NCBI RefSeq assembly: GCF_900101335.1
Contig: NZ_FNKA01000001.1
Location: 62,001 to 126,000, forward strand
DNA: 64,000 nt
Direction: 5' to 3'
Source: Quadrisphaera sp. DSM 44207
GTDB lineage: Bacteria > Actinomycetota > Actinomycetes > Actinomycetales > Quadrisphaeraceae
The notes under the pieces were generated by a model that saw nothing but the letters and a program-made list of their open reading frames with translations, was not told the DNA's origin and did no database searches. Made by a program: the position numbers and the translations under genes. Every line of letters starts with the position of its first letter. Position 1 is the stretch's first letter. Below are positions 1 through 8,511 of the stretch, piece after piece.

Positions 1-1236
1 GACGACGTGGAGCTGCCCGCGGGCTGGGCGCGGGCGCTGGTCGCGGACCTCGCCGCCGCCGGCGAGCGCACCGGCGCCTCCAAGGGCCGCCTGCACGTGC
101 CCCTGCCCGCCGGGCGCCGCCCCACCGACTGGGAGCGCGGCACGAAGGGCCTGGAGACCGCGCACTGGGCCACGGCCGACATGGCCTACCGCCGCGAGGC
201 CCTGGAGGCCGTCGGCGGCTTCGACGAGCGCTTCCCCCGCGCCTACCGCGAGGACGCCGACCTGGCCCTGCGCGTGCGCCGCGCGGGCTGGGAGCTGGCG
301 CAGGGGCGGCGCACCACCACGCACCCGGTGCGGCCGGCCGACGACCGGGTGAGCCTGCGGGTGCAGCGCGGCAACGCCGACGACGCCCTGATGCGCCACC
401 TGCACGGGCCCTCGTGGCGCGCCGACGCGCAGGCCCCGCCGGGCCGGCTGCCGTGGCACGCCGCCACCTGCGCCGCGGCGGGCGCCGCCCTCGGCGCGGC
501 GGTGCTGGGCCGCCGGCGCGGCGCGGCGCTCGCGGCGGCGGCGTGGGTCGCCCTGACCGCGGACTTCGCGCGCCGCCGGATCGCCCCCGGCCCCCGCGAC
601 GCCGCCGAGGTGCGCCGCATGGTGCTCACCAGCGCCGCTATCCCGCTCGCCGCGGTGGTGCACCGCGTGCGCGGCGAGGTGCGCCACCGGCGGCGGCGCA
701 CGCCCGCCTGGCCGCCGCCGGTGCGGGCGGTGCTCCTCGACCGCGACGGCACCCTCGTGCACGACGTGCCCTACAACGGCGACCCGGCGCTGGTGCGCCC
801 GGTCGAGGGCGCCGCCGAGGCCCTGGCGGCGCTGCGCGCGGCCGGGGTGCGCCTGGGCGTGGTGACGAACCAGTCCGGCATCGCCCGCGGCCTGCTCACC
901 CGCGAGCAGGTCGACGCGGTCGACGCCGCCGTGGACGCCGCCCTCGGGCCGTTCGAGACCTGGCAGGTGTGCCCCCACGGGCCCGAGGACGGCTGCGCGT
1001 GCCGCAAGCCCGCCCCCGGCATGGTGCTCGCCGGGGCGGCGGCGCTGGGCGTGCCGGTGGAGCAGGTCGCGGTCGTCGGCGACATCGGCGCCGACGTGGG
1101 CGCGGCCCAGGCCGCCGGCGCTCGCGGCGTCCTCGTCCCGACCCCCGCCACGCGGCCCGAGGAGGTCGCCGACGCGCCCCTGGTGGCCCCCGACCTCGCC
1201 GCCGCCGTGCGCCTGCTCCTGGGCGGGCCCCGGTGA
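1..1236 (+). CDS. Glycosyltransferase family 2 / GmhB-type HAD phosphatase fusion (5' end outside window)
   Basis: The frame is open from base 1, so the start and catalytic N-terminus of the glycosyltransferase lie upstream. What remains is the GT2 acceptor part (ADMAYRREAL, GGFDERF, REDADLALR), a hydrophobic stretch around local residues 150-185 that could be membrane-associated, and from about residue 240 a complete HAD-IIIA phosphatase. The HAD part has the nucleophile motif LLDRDGTL, TNQSGIARG, the zinc-binding Cys/His pattern CPHGPEDGCACRKP and the VGDIGAD motif, matching D-glycero-D-manno-heptose 1,7-bisphosphate phosphatase (GmhB). It overlaps the next gene by 4 nt. GmhB function agrees with the GmhA-HldE fusion downstream. 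The other HisB-like HAD-IIIA activities are possible but less likely. Confidence 0.85.
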   Translation, partial: DDVELPAGWARALVADLAAAGERTGASKGRLHVPLPAGRRPTDWERGTKGLETAHWATADMAYRREALEAVGGFDERFPRAYREDADLALRVRRAGWELAQGRRTTTHPVRPADDRVSLRVQRGNADDALMRHLHGPSWRADAQAPPGRLPWHAATCAAAGAALGAAVLGRRRGAALAAAAWVALTADFARRRIAPGPRDAAEVRRMVLTSAAIPLAAVVHRVRGEVRHRRRRTPAWPPPVRAVLLDRDGTLVHDVPYNGDPALVRPVEGAAEALAALRAAGVRLGVVTNQSGIARGLLTREQVDAVDAAVDAALGPFETWQVCPHGPEDGCACRKPAPGMVLAGAAALGVPVEQVAVVGDIGADVGAAQAAGARGVLVPTPATRPEEVADAPLVAPDLAAAVRLLLGGPR

Positions 1237-2360
1237 CCGGTGCCGACGCGCCGCCGGCGACCGGGCGCGGGCTGCGGGTGCTCGCCGTCCGCCTCGACAG
1301 CGACGGCGACGTGCTGCTGACCGGGCCGGCGGTGGCGGCGCTGCGCACGGGCCCGGACGGCGCTCCCGCCGCCCGGGTCGACCTGCTCGCCTCCCCCCAG
1401 GGCGCCGGCGCCGCGCGGCTGCTGCCCGGCGTGGACGACGTCCTCGTCTTCGACGCCCCGTGGAGCGGGTACCGGCCCGCGCCCCTGGACCCCGGTGCGG
1501 TCACCGGCCTGGTGGAGCTGCTGCGCGAGCGGGCCTACGACGAGTGCGTGGTGTTCACCTCCTTCCACCAGAGCCCCCTGCCGACGGCGCTGCTGGCCCG
1601 CCTCGCGGGCGTGGCGCGCGTGGCGGGCGCCAGCGAGGACTACCCCGGCTCCCTCCTCGACGTGCGCCACCGCCGCGGCGGCGGCGCGGACGGCTCCGGC
1701 GGCGGCCACGAGGTGCTCGCCGCGCTCCGCCTGGTCGCCGCGACCGGGCGGGCCGTGCCGCGAGCTCCCCGCCTCGCCGTGCGCCGGCCCCTGCCGGACG
1801 TGGCCGCCCTGGTGCCACCCCACCCGTACGTCGTGGTCCACCCCGGCGCGTCGGTGCCCTCGCGCGCGCCCTCGCCGCACGTCGCCCGGGCGGCCGTCAC
1901 CGCCCTGCGCGCGCGGGGCTGGGCCGTGGCCGTCACGGGCGGGCCCGCCGAGACCGCGCTGACGGGCGCCGTGGCGGCGGGCACGGGCGCCGCGGACCTG
2001 TCCGGGCGCACCGACCTGCCGTCCCTGGCCGCCGTCCTGGCGGGCGCCGCGGCCTGCGTCGTCGGCAACACCGGGCCGGCGCACCTGGCCGCCGCGGTCG
2101 GCACGCCCGTCGTCAGCCTCTTCTCCCCCGTCGTGCCCGCCGAGCGGTGGGCGCCGTGGGGGGTGCCGAGCGTGCTCCTGGGCGACCAGGACGCCCCCTG
2201 CCGGCTCACCCGCGCCCGCGAGTGCCCCGAGCCCGGCCACCCCTGCCTCGACGTCGAGCCCTCGCAGGTGGTGGCGGCGGTGGCGCGCCTGGCCGCGGGC
2301 GCGGCGCATCCCCCCCGGGCCGCGGCGCCGGCCCTGAGCGCGGAAGGAGCACCGGCGTGA
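1233..2360 (+). CDS. Glycosyltransferase family 9 (heptosyltransferase-like)
   Basis: A 375-residue protein starting at the GTG that overlaps the previous stop (GTGA). It has the two-domain GT9 pattern: an N-terminal RLDSDGDVLLTGPA, then VVVHPGAS at the second Rossmann fold and GNTGPAHLAAAVGTPVVSLFSP, the ADP-heptose binding motif of the WaaF/WaaC family. GT9 enzymes move heptose from ADP-heptose to a glycan; in Gram-negatives that is LPS core. No LPS is expected here, so the acceptor is probably a cell-surface or secreted glycan (inference). The nearby ADP-heptose enzymes support heptose as the donor sugar. Confidence 0.85.
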   Translation: MTGADAPPATGRGLRVLAVRLDSDGDVLLTGPAVAALRTGPDGAPAARVDLLASPQGAGAARLLPGVDDVLVFDAPWSGYRPAPLDPGAVTGLVELLRERAYDECVVFTSFHQSPLPTALLARLAGVARVAGASEDYPGSLLDVRHRRGGGADGSGGGHEVLAALRLVAATGRAVPRAPRLAVRRPLPDVAALVPPHPYVVVHPGASVPSRAPSPHVARAAVTALRARGWAVAVTGGPAETALTGAVAAGTGAADLSGRTDLPSLAAVLAGAAACVVGNTGPAHLAAAVGTPVVSLFSPVVPAERWAPWGVPSVLLGDQDAPCRLTRARECPEPGHPCLDVEPSQVVAAVARLAAGAAHPPRAAAPALSAEGAPA

Positions 2361-3364
2361 AGGTGCTGCTCTGGCACGTGCACGGCTCCTGGACGACCTC
2401 CTTCGTCCAGGGCCGGCACGAGCACCTGCTGCCCCTGCTGCCCGACCGCGGCCCGGACGGGCGCGGGCGGGCCCGCACGTGGGACTGGCCCGCCTCGGCG
2501 CGGGAGGTGCCCGTCGCCGACCTCGCCGCCGAGCGCCCCGACGCCGTGCTGCTGCAGCGGCCGCACGAGGCGGAGCTGCTGCACCGGTGGACGGGCCTGC
2601 GAGCGGGCGTCGACGTGCCCGCCGTCTACGTCGAGCACAACGCGCCCCCGGAGCACGCGGCGCGCACGGTGCACCCGCTGGCCGACGGCCTGCCGGCCGA
2701 GCTCGGCGGCGCCCTCGTGCCGGTCGTGCACGTGACGGCGTTCAACGCCGTGATGTGGGACGGCGGCCGCGCGCCCGTGCGCGTGGTCGAGCACGGCGTC
2801 GTGGACCCGGGGTACGCGTGGACCGGCGAGCGGGCGTCCCTGGCGGTCGTCGTCAACGAGCCGGTGCGCCGCTGGCGCGTGGCCGGCACCGACCTGCTCC
2901 TGCGCGTCAGCCGCGACGTGGACGTCGACGTGCACGGCATGGGCATGGCCGCGCTGCTCGAGCGCGCCCCGCACCTGGCCGGGCGCGTGCACGAGGACCT
3001 GCCGCAGGCGCAGCTGCACGCCCGGCTCGCCGCCCACCGCGGCTACTTCCACCCCTACCGCTGGACCAGCCTGGGCCTGGCGCTGGTGGAGGCGATGACG
3101 GCCGGCCTGCCGGTGCTCGCGCTCGCGACCACCGCCGCGCCGGAGTCGGTGCCGGCGGCCGCGGGCCTGGTCAGCAACGACGTCGACGCGCTCGTCGCGA
3201 CGGCGCGGCGGTGGATGGCGGACCCGGCGGAGGCCCGCGAGCGGGGGCTGGCGGGCCGCGAGCACGCCCTGGTCCGCTTCGGCCTGGGCAGGTTCCTCGC
3301 CGACTGGGACGCCGTCCTGCACGAGGTGGCGTCGGGCGCGGCGGCGGAGGCGGTGCAGCGGTGA
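2357..3364 (+). CDS. Glycosyltransferase (group 1-like)
   Basis: A 335-residue protein starting at GTG 2357, overlapping the preceding stop by 4 nt. The C-terminal half resembles GT-B enzymes: HPYRWTSLGLALVEAMTAGLPVLAL corresponds to the donor-binding region with the conserved E of the EX7E motif, followed by a terminal helix. The N-terminus begins KVLLWHVHGSWTTSF, a form seen in glycosyltransferases of actinobacterial and cyanobacterial glycan clusters. Acceptor and donor cannot be read from sequence. The operon position suggests it acts on the same heptose-containing glycan. Confidence 0.75.
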   Translation: MKVLLWHVHGSWTTSFVQGRHEHLLPLLPDRGPDGRGRARTWDWPASAREVPVADLAAERPDAVLLQRPHEAELLHRWTGLRAGVDVPAVYVEHNAPPEHAARTVHPLADGLPAELGGALVPVVHVTAFNAVMWDGGRAPVRVVEHGVVDPGYAWTGERASLAVVVNEPVRRWRVAGTDLLLRVSRDVDVDVHGMGMAALLERAPHLAGRVHEDLPQAQLHARLAAHRGYFHPYRWTSLGLALVEAMTAGLPVLALATTAAPESVPAAAGLVSNDVDALVATARRWMADPAEARERGLAGREHALVRFGLGRFLADWDAVLHEVASGAAAEAVQR

Positions 3365-4605
3365 GGATCGCGATGGTCTCGGAGCACGCCAGCCCCCTCG
3401 CCGTCCTCGGCGGCGTGGACGCCGGCGGGCAGAACGTGCACGTGGCGGCGCTGGCCGAGCGCCTGGCCGCGCGCGGGCACGCCGTGGAGGTCTACACCCG
3501 CCGCGACGACCGGCGCCTGCCGCAGCGCGTGCCGCTGGCGCCGGGCGTCGAGGTCGTGCACGTGCCGGCCGGTCCGCCCCGGACGCTGCCCAAGGACGAC
3601 CTGCTGCCGTGGATGCCGGCCTTCGCCGCCGTCCTCGCCCAGGAGTGGGCAGACCCGCAGCGGCGCCCCGATGTCGTCCACGCCCACTTCTGGATGTCCG
3701 GGGTGGCGGCGCTGGAGGCCGGGCGCGCCACCGGCGTGCCGGTGCTGCAGACCTTCCACGCCCTCGGCGCGGTCAAGCGGCGCCACCAGGGGGACTACGA
3801 CACCTCCCCCTCCGAGCGCCTGGCGGTGGAGGCCTCGCTCGCGCGCGAGGTCGACCTCGTCATCGCCACCTGCTCCGACGAGGTCGCGGAGCTGTCCGCG
3901 ACCGGCGCGGGCCCGCGCCGCGTGCGGGTCGTGCCCTGCGGCGTGGACGTGGAGCACTTCACCCCGCACGGGCCGGCGCTGGCGCGCACGGCCCCGTCCC
4001 GCCTGGTCAGCGTCGGGCGCCTCGTGGAGCGCAAGGGCGTGGACACCGCCGTGCGGGCGCTGCCCGTGCTGCCCGGCACGGAGCTGGTCGTCGTCGGCGG
4101 CCCGCCCGCCGCCGGGCTGCACCGCGATCCGGAGGCGCTGCGCCTGACGGCCCTGGCCGCCGACCTCGGCGTCGCGGACCGGGTGCGCCTGGTGGGCCGG
4201 GTCGAGCACGCCGACCTGCCCGCGGTCTACCGCTCCGCGGACGTCGTCGTCGCCACGCCCTGGTACGAGCCGTTCGGCATCGTGCCGCTGGAGGCCATGG
4301 CGTGCGGGCGCCCGCTGGTGGGCAGCGCCGTCGGGGGCCTGCTCGACACCGTCGAGGAGGGGCGCACCGGCGCGCTCGTGCCGCCGCGCGACCCCGCGGC
4401 GCTGGCCGAGGCCGTGCAGCCGCTGCTGGAGGACCGCCGGCGCCGGGAGCGCTGGGGCCGCGCGGCCCGGGCGCGGGCGGTGGCGCGCTACGGATGGGAC
4501 CGGGTGGCCGCCGAGACCGAGGCCGCCTACGCGGACGTGCTGACCCGACAGGGCCGTGCCGTGCCGGCGCGGACCCCCCTCGACGAGCCCCTGGAGGCGC
4601 TGTGA
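3361..4605 (+). CDS. Glycosyltransferase family 4 (MshA-like)
   Basis: A 414-residue GT-B glycosyltransferase starting at GTG 3361 with a 4-nt overlap. The N-terminus has the GGxxxHV loop (GGVDAGGQNVHVAALAERL), the middle has VVHAHFWMSG and the second domain has SVGRLVERKG and WYEPFGIVPLEAMACG with the EX7E pair. This resembles the MshA/sucrose-synthase branch of GT4. MshA itself makes mycothiol precursor, but the location inside a glycan operon suggests a different acceptor. The next gene overlaps by 4 nt. Confidence 0.82.
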   Translation: MRIAMVSEHASPLAVLGGVDAGGQNVHVAALAERLAARGHAVEVYTRRDDRRLPQRVPLAPGVEVVHVPAGPPRTLPKDDLLPWMPAFAAVLAQEWADPQRRPDVVHAHFWMSGVAALEAGRATGVPVLQTFHALGAVKRRHQGDYDTSPSERLAVEASLAREVDLVIATCSDEVAELSATGAGPRRVRVVPCGVDVEHFTPHGPALARTAPSRLVSVGRLVERKGVDTAVRALPVLPGTELVVVGGPPAAGLHRDPEALRLTALAADLGVADRVRLVGRVEHADLPAVYRSADVVVATPWYEPFGIVPLEAMACGRPLVGSAVGGLLDTVEEGRTGALVPPRDPAALAEAVQPLLEDRRRRERWGRAARARAVARYGWDRVAAETEAAYADVLTRQGRAVPARTPLDEPLEAL

Positions 4606-6821
4606 GCACCCGAGACCCGCACCCCCGCGACACCGGCGGCAGCGGCGACACCGGCGGCAGCGGCGGCGCCGCCGGCGCGTGGCTGCGCGAGCACGAGCCC
4701 CAGGTGGCCGCCGCGGTCGCCGAGGTGGTGCGCCAGTCGGCCCTGATCGACGCGTGGGGCGTCGACCTGGCCGCGCGCCTGGCCGGCGGCGGGCGCCTGC
4801 TCGCGGCCGGCAACGGCGGCAGCGCCGCGGAGGCGCAGCACCTGACCGCCGAGCTCGTCGGCCGGTTCGTCGACGAGCGCCAGCCCCTGTCGGCGATCGC
4901 CCTGGCGGCCGAGACCTCCAGCGTCACCGCGATCAGCAACGACTACGGCTGGGACGAGGTCTACGCCCGCCAGGTCGCCGCCCACGGCCGTCCCGGCGAC
5001 GTGCTCGTCCTCCTCTCCACCTCCGGCCGCAGCCCCAACGTGCTGCGCGCCGCCGAGCGCGCCCGCGCCCTCGGGATCACCGTGTGGGCGATGACGGGGG
5101 CCGCGCCGAACCCGCTCGCCGAGCGGGCGGACGCCGTGCTCGCGGTCGAGGCGCCCACCACCTCCGCGGTGCAGGAGGGGCACCTGGTCGCGCTGCACGC
5201 CCTGTGCGCCGCGGTGGACGCGGCGATCGCCGCCGCGGACCCCGCCGCGGACCCCGCCGCACCCGCCCCCGCCACCGGGCCGGCCGCCGAGCAGCAGGCT
5301 GCCACCGTGCCGGCCGCCGAGCAGCAGGCCGCCACCGGGCCGGCCACCGCCCCGACCGCCGAGCAGCAGGCCGCACCCGCGCGGCGGGCGGGGCGCCGGC
5401 GTCGCGTCGTCGTGGTCGGGGACGTCGTCCTCGACCGCGACCTGCTCGGGCGCACCACCCGCGTCGCCCCCGACGCCCCCGTGCCGGTCGTGGACCTCGA
5501 GCGGGTCCAGGAGAGCCCCGGCGGGGCCGGGCTGACCGCGCTGCTGTGCGCGAGCGGGGACGTCGACGTGCAGCTGGTCGCCCCGCTCGCCGACGACGAC
5601 GCCGGACGGCGCCTGGCGCGGGCCCTGGCGGAGGCCGGGAGGCCGGTGGAGCTCCTGGCGCTCGGCCACGCGGGCGGCACGCGGACCAAGGCGCGGGTGC
5701 GCGTGGCGGGGCAGTCCCTCGTGCGCCTCGACGACGGCGGGCCCGGGACCCCGCAGCAGGTGCCCGTCGACGCCGTGCGCTCCGCCCTGGCGGCCGCCGA
5801 CGTCGTCCTCGTCAGCGACTACGGCGCCGGCACCACGCGCGACCCGCAGGTGCGCCAGCTGCTCGCCGAGGCCGCGCGCCGCGCTCCGGTGGTGTGGGAC
5901 CCGCACCCGCGCGGCGGCGAGCCCGTGCCCGGCTGCGCCCTCGTCACGCCGAACCTCGCCGAGGCGCGCGCCGCCGCGGGCACCGCTGCCGGTACCGCCA
6001 CCGGCACCGCCGCGGCGGGCGGCCCCGACGCGCTCGCGGGTGCGCTCGCGCAGCGGTGGGGCGCCCGCGCGGTGTGCGTGACCACCGGCGCCGAGGGCGC
6101 GTGGCTCGGCGTGCCCGGCAGCGAGCCGCTGTTCGTGCCCGCCCCCCGCGTGCCGGGCGGCGACCCGTGCGGCGCCGGCGACCGCTTCGCCGCCTCCGCC
6201 GCGCTCGCGCTGGCGGGCGGGGCGGTGCCCTCCGAGGCGGTCGTGGCCGCCGTGCGCGACGCCTCGGCGTGGGTCGCGGGCGGCGGCGCCAGCGGCTGGC
6301 GCGACGCCGCCCGCACCCCCGCGCCCTCCCCCGCCGCGGCCGGGGCGACCACCGGCACGGGCGTCGACGCCGTGCTCGCGCGCGTGCGCGCCGCGGGCGG
6401 CACCGTGGTCGCCACGGGCGGCTGCTTCGACGTCCTGCACGCGGGTCACGTCGCCTGCCTGGACGCCGCCCGCCGCCTCGGCGACGCGCTGGTGGTGCTG
6501 CTCAACGCGGACGAGTCGGTGCGCCGTCTCAAGGGCCCGGGACGGCCGGTCTCCTCCTCGCAGGACCGGGCGCGCGTGCTCGCCGCGCTCGACAGCGTCG
6601 ACGCCGTCGTCGTCTTCGACGAGGACGACCCGCGCGCCGCGCTGGAGCGGCTGCGGCCGGACGTGTGGGCCAAGGGCGGTGACTACGGGGGCGCGGAGCT
6701 GCCCGAGGCCGCCCTCGTGCGCGGCTGGGGCGGGCGCGTGGTGCTCCTGCCCTACCTCGACGGCCGCTCCACCACCTCCATCCTCACCGCCCTCTCCCCC
6801 GACGACCAGGAGGTCTCGTGA
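4602..6821 (+). CDS. Trifunctional GmhA-HldE fusion: heptose 7-phosphate isomerase, kinase and nucleotidyltransferase
   Basis: A 739-residue protein from GTG 4602 (4-nt overlap). Residues about 25-215 are a SIS domain with the GmhA signature AGNGGSAAEAQHLTAELVGRF and STSGRSPN. Residues about 226-266 are an Ala/Pro linker with repeats of the PAAEQQAAT type. Residues about 266-570 are a PfkB-family kinase with VGDVVLDRD, SDYGAGT and CGAGDRFAASAA (catalytic Asp near 527). Residues about 590-739 are a cytidylyltransferase-like domain with GGCFDVLHAGH, an RLKGPGRPV loop and WAKGGDY. Together with a GmhB phosphatase this covers sedoheptulose 7-phosphate to ADP-heptose. HldE kinase-adenylyltransferase fusions are known; adding GmhA in the same chain is unusual. 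No HldD epimerase is recognised nearby, so the product may stay in the D,D form. Confidence 0.9.
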   Translation: MSTRDPHPRDTGGSGDTGGSGGAAGAWLREHEPQVAAAVAEVVRQSALIDAWGVDLAARLAGGGRLLAAGNGGSAAEAQHLTAELVGRFVDERQPLSAIALAAETSSVTAISNDYGWDEVYARQVAAHGRPGDVLVLLSTSGRSPNVLRAAERARALGITVWAMTGAAPNPLAERADAVLAVEAPTTSAVQEGHLVALHALCAAVDAAIAAADPAADPAAPAPATGPAAEQQAATVPAAEQQAATGPATAPTAEQQAAPARRAGRRRRVVVVGDVVLDRDLLGRTTRVAPDAPVPVVDLERVQESPGGAGLTALLCASGDVDVQLVAPLADDDAGRRLARALAEAGRPVELLALGHAGGTRTKARVRVAGQSLVRLDDGGPGTPQQVPVDAVRSALAAADVVLVSDYGAGTTRDPQVRQLLAEAARRAPVVWDPHPRGGEPVPGCALVTPNLAEARAAAGTAAGTATGTAAAGGPDALAGALAQRWGARAVCVTTGAEGAWLGVPGSEPLFVPAPRVPGGDPCGAGDRFAASAALALAGGAVPSEAVVAAVRDASAWVAGGGASGWRDAARTPAPSPAAAGATTGTGVDAVLARVRAAGGTVVATGGCFDVLHAGHVACLDAARRLGDALVVLLNADESVRRLKGPGRPVSSSQDRARVLAALDSVDAVVVFDEDDPRAALERLRPDVWAKGGDYGGAELPEAALVRGWGGRVVLLPYLDGRSTTSILTALSPDDQEVS

Positions 6822-7528
6822 CCACCACCCCCCTGCCCGAGCAGCGCGAGCTGGGCACCGTCTACGTCACGGGCGGGTCCAGCGGCCTGGGCGCGGCGGT
6901 GGTCGAGGTCGTCACCGCCCTGGGCGGCACCGCGGCGGTCATCGACCGCGCCGCGCCGCCGTCGGGCGCCCCCCACGCGCTGGCCGACGTCTCCGACGCC
7001 GCCGCGGTGCAGCGGGCCGTGGACGCCCTCGTGGAGCAGGTCGGCCCGCCCACCGCGCTGCTCACCGCGGCGGGCACCGACGCCGTGGGCCGGCTCGAGG
7101 ACGTCGCGGTCGAGGCGTGGGAGAAGGTCGTCGGGGTCAACCTCCTCGGCACGGCCGCCGCGGTGCGCGCGTGCCTGCCGCACCTGAGGGCCGCGCGCGG
7201 CACCGTCGTGACCGTCGCCTCCTCCCTGGGGCTGCGCGCGGCCAGCGACGCCACGGCGTACTGCGCGAGCAAGTTCGGCGTCGTCGGCTTCACGCGGGCG
7301 CTGCAGCTCGAGCTCGCCGGGGAGGTCGGGGTGACCCTGCTCGTGCCCGCGGGCATGCGCACGGCGTTCTTCGACGGGCGCACCGAGCAGTACCGGCCGG
7401 GCCCTGACGCCGCGCTGATGGACCCGCGCCAGGTGGCGCTGTCCGTCGTCCACGCCCTGCGCCAGCCCGTGGGCACGGAGGTGCGCGAGCTCGTGATGAC
7501 CGTCTCCACCGAGCCGTCCTGGCCCTGA
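6818..7528 (+). CDS. Short-chain dehydrogenase/reductase
   Basis: A 236-residue classical SDR starting at GTG 6818 (4-nt overlap), with a good AGGAGG at 6808-6813. It has the cofactor motif TGGSSGLG, an NLLG segment, a serine in VASSLGL and the YCASK catalytic Tyr-Lys pair. It is a classical SDR, not an extended one, so it is not an HldD-type ADP-heptose epimerase by architecture. Its place at the end of the heptose-activating block suggests a sugar- or glycan-modifying step, but substrate is unknown. Confidence 0.85.
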   Translation: MTTTPLPEQRELGTVYVTGGSSGLGAAVVEVVTALGGTAAVIDRAAPPSGAPHALADVSDAAAVQRAVDALVEQVGPPTALLTAAGTDAVGRLEDVAVEAWEKVVGVNLLGTAAAVRACLPHLRAARGTVVTVASSLGLRAASDATAYCASKFGVVGFTRALQLELAGEVGVTLLVPAGMRTAFFDGRTEQYRPGPDAALMDPRQVALSVVHALRQPVGTEVRELVMTVSTEPSWP

Positions 7529-8502
7529 CCGGGCAGGCGCGCACGGTCCTGGCGCTGCGCGCCCTCGGCCTCGGGGACGCGCTGACGGGCGTGCCCGCCC
7601 TGCGGGGCCTGCGGCGGCGCTGGCCGGCGGCCCGGCTCGTGCTCGCCGCCCCCGCGGGCGTCGGGGGCCTCCTGCGCGACCTGGGCGTGGTCGACGCCGT
7701 GCTGCCGGTGACCGGCCTGGCGCCGCTGGCGCCCGACGCGCTGGTGCGCGCCGACCGAGCGCACCCGGAGGCGCTCGGCGGGCGCGGGGTGGACGTCGGC
7801 GTCAACCTGCACGGGAACGGGCCGCAGAGCGCGCGGGCGCTGGCCGCCCTGGCGCCCGCGGCCACCGTGGCGTTCGCGGGTCCTGCGCACCCGAGCGGCC
7901 CGGCGTGGTCCCCGGACGAGCACGAGGTCCTGCGCTGGTGCCGGCTCGTGCGCTCGGCGGGCGGGCGCTGCGGGCCGGAGGACCTCCTCCTGGACGCTCC
8001 CCGCCACGACGCCGCGAGCGCCCGCCGCGGCGGCCCCGTCGTCGTCCACCCGGGTGCCGCGTCCGGGTCGCGGCGCTGGCCGGCGCAGCGGTGGGAGCGC
8101 GTCGTCACCGCCCTGGCGGCGCGGGGCCACCGCGTCCTGGTCTCGGGGGGCCCCGCCGAGGGGGCGCTGTGCGCGCAGGTGGCGGCCGCCGGCGGCGAGG
8201 ACCTCGCGGGCGCCCTGTCGCTGCGCGAGCTGCTGGACGTCGTCGCCTCCGCCCGGCTGCTGGTGTGCGGCGACACCGGCGTCGCGCACGTGGCCACGGC
8301 CGTGCGCACGCCGTCGGTGCTGCTGTTCGGCCCCGTCTGCCCGGCGCTGTGGGGCCCCGCCGTGGACGCCGACCGGCACGTGGTGCTGTGGCCCGCGCCG
8401 CCGGGCCACCGCGGCGACCCGCACGCGGCGGCGGTCGACCCGGTGCTGGCGCGCACCCGGGTGGAGGACGTCGTGGCGGCCGCCGAGCGCCTGCTCGTCT
8501 AG
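7525..8502 (+). CDS. Glycosyltransferase family 9 (second heptosyltransferase-like gene), probable CTG start
   Basis: A GT9 protein with ALGLGDALTGVPAL at the N-terminus, VVVHPGAASGSRRWP, the SGGPAEGAL segment and GDTGVAHVATAVRTPSVLLFGP. The first in-frame ATG or GTG (7591) lies inside the conserved GLGD motif, so a start there would cut the fold. In-frame CTG 7525 overlaps the upstream stop as CTGA, copying the 4-nt overlaps of the other genes here, and gives 325 residues. I take CTG 7525 as the likely start, with 7591 as the conservative alternative. The stop TAG (8500-8502) is part of the next gene's -10 box. Confidence 0.8.
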   Translation: MTGQARTVLALRALGLGDALTGVPALRGLRRRWPAARLVLAAPAGVGGLLRDLGVVDAVLPVTGLAPLAPDALVRADRAHPEALGGRGVDVGVNLHGNGPQSARALAALAPAATVAFAGPAHPSGPAWSPDEHEVLRWCRLVRSAGGRCGPEDLLLDAPRHDAASARRGGPVVVHPGAASGSRRWPAQRWERVVTALAARGHRVLVSGGPAEGALCAQVAAAGGEDLAGALSLRELLDVVASARLLVCGDTGVAHVATAVRTPSVLLFGPVCPALWGPAVDADRHVVLWPAPPGHRGDPHAAAVDPVLARTRVEDVVAAAERLLV

Positions 8503-8505
8503 CGT
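8500..8505 (+). promoter_or_regulatory. -10 box TAGCGT for leaderless ohrR
   Basis: TAGCGT lies 6 nt before GTG 8512 and there is no Shine-Dalgarno sequence. Its first three bases are the stop codon of the glycosyltransferase gene. This geometry fits a leaderless transcript. Confidence 0.5.
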
Positions 8506-8511
8506 TGACCC

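Noticed and set aside
6818-7528. The SDR gene as the HldD ADP-heptose epimerase.
   Set aside because: It is a short classical SDR with a YCASK active site; HldD is a longer extended SDR with a different motif set.
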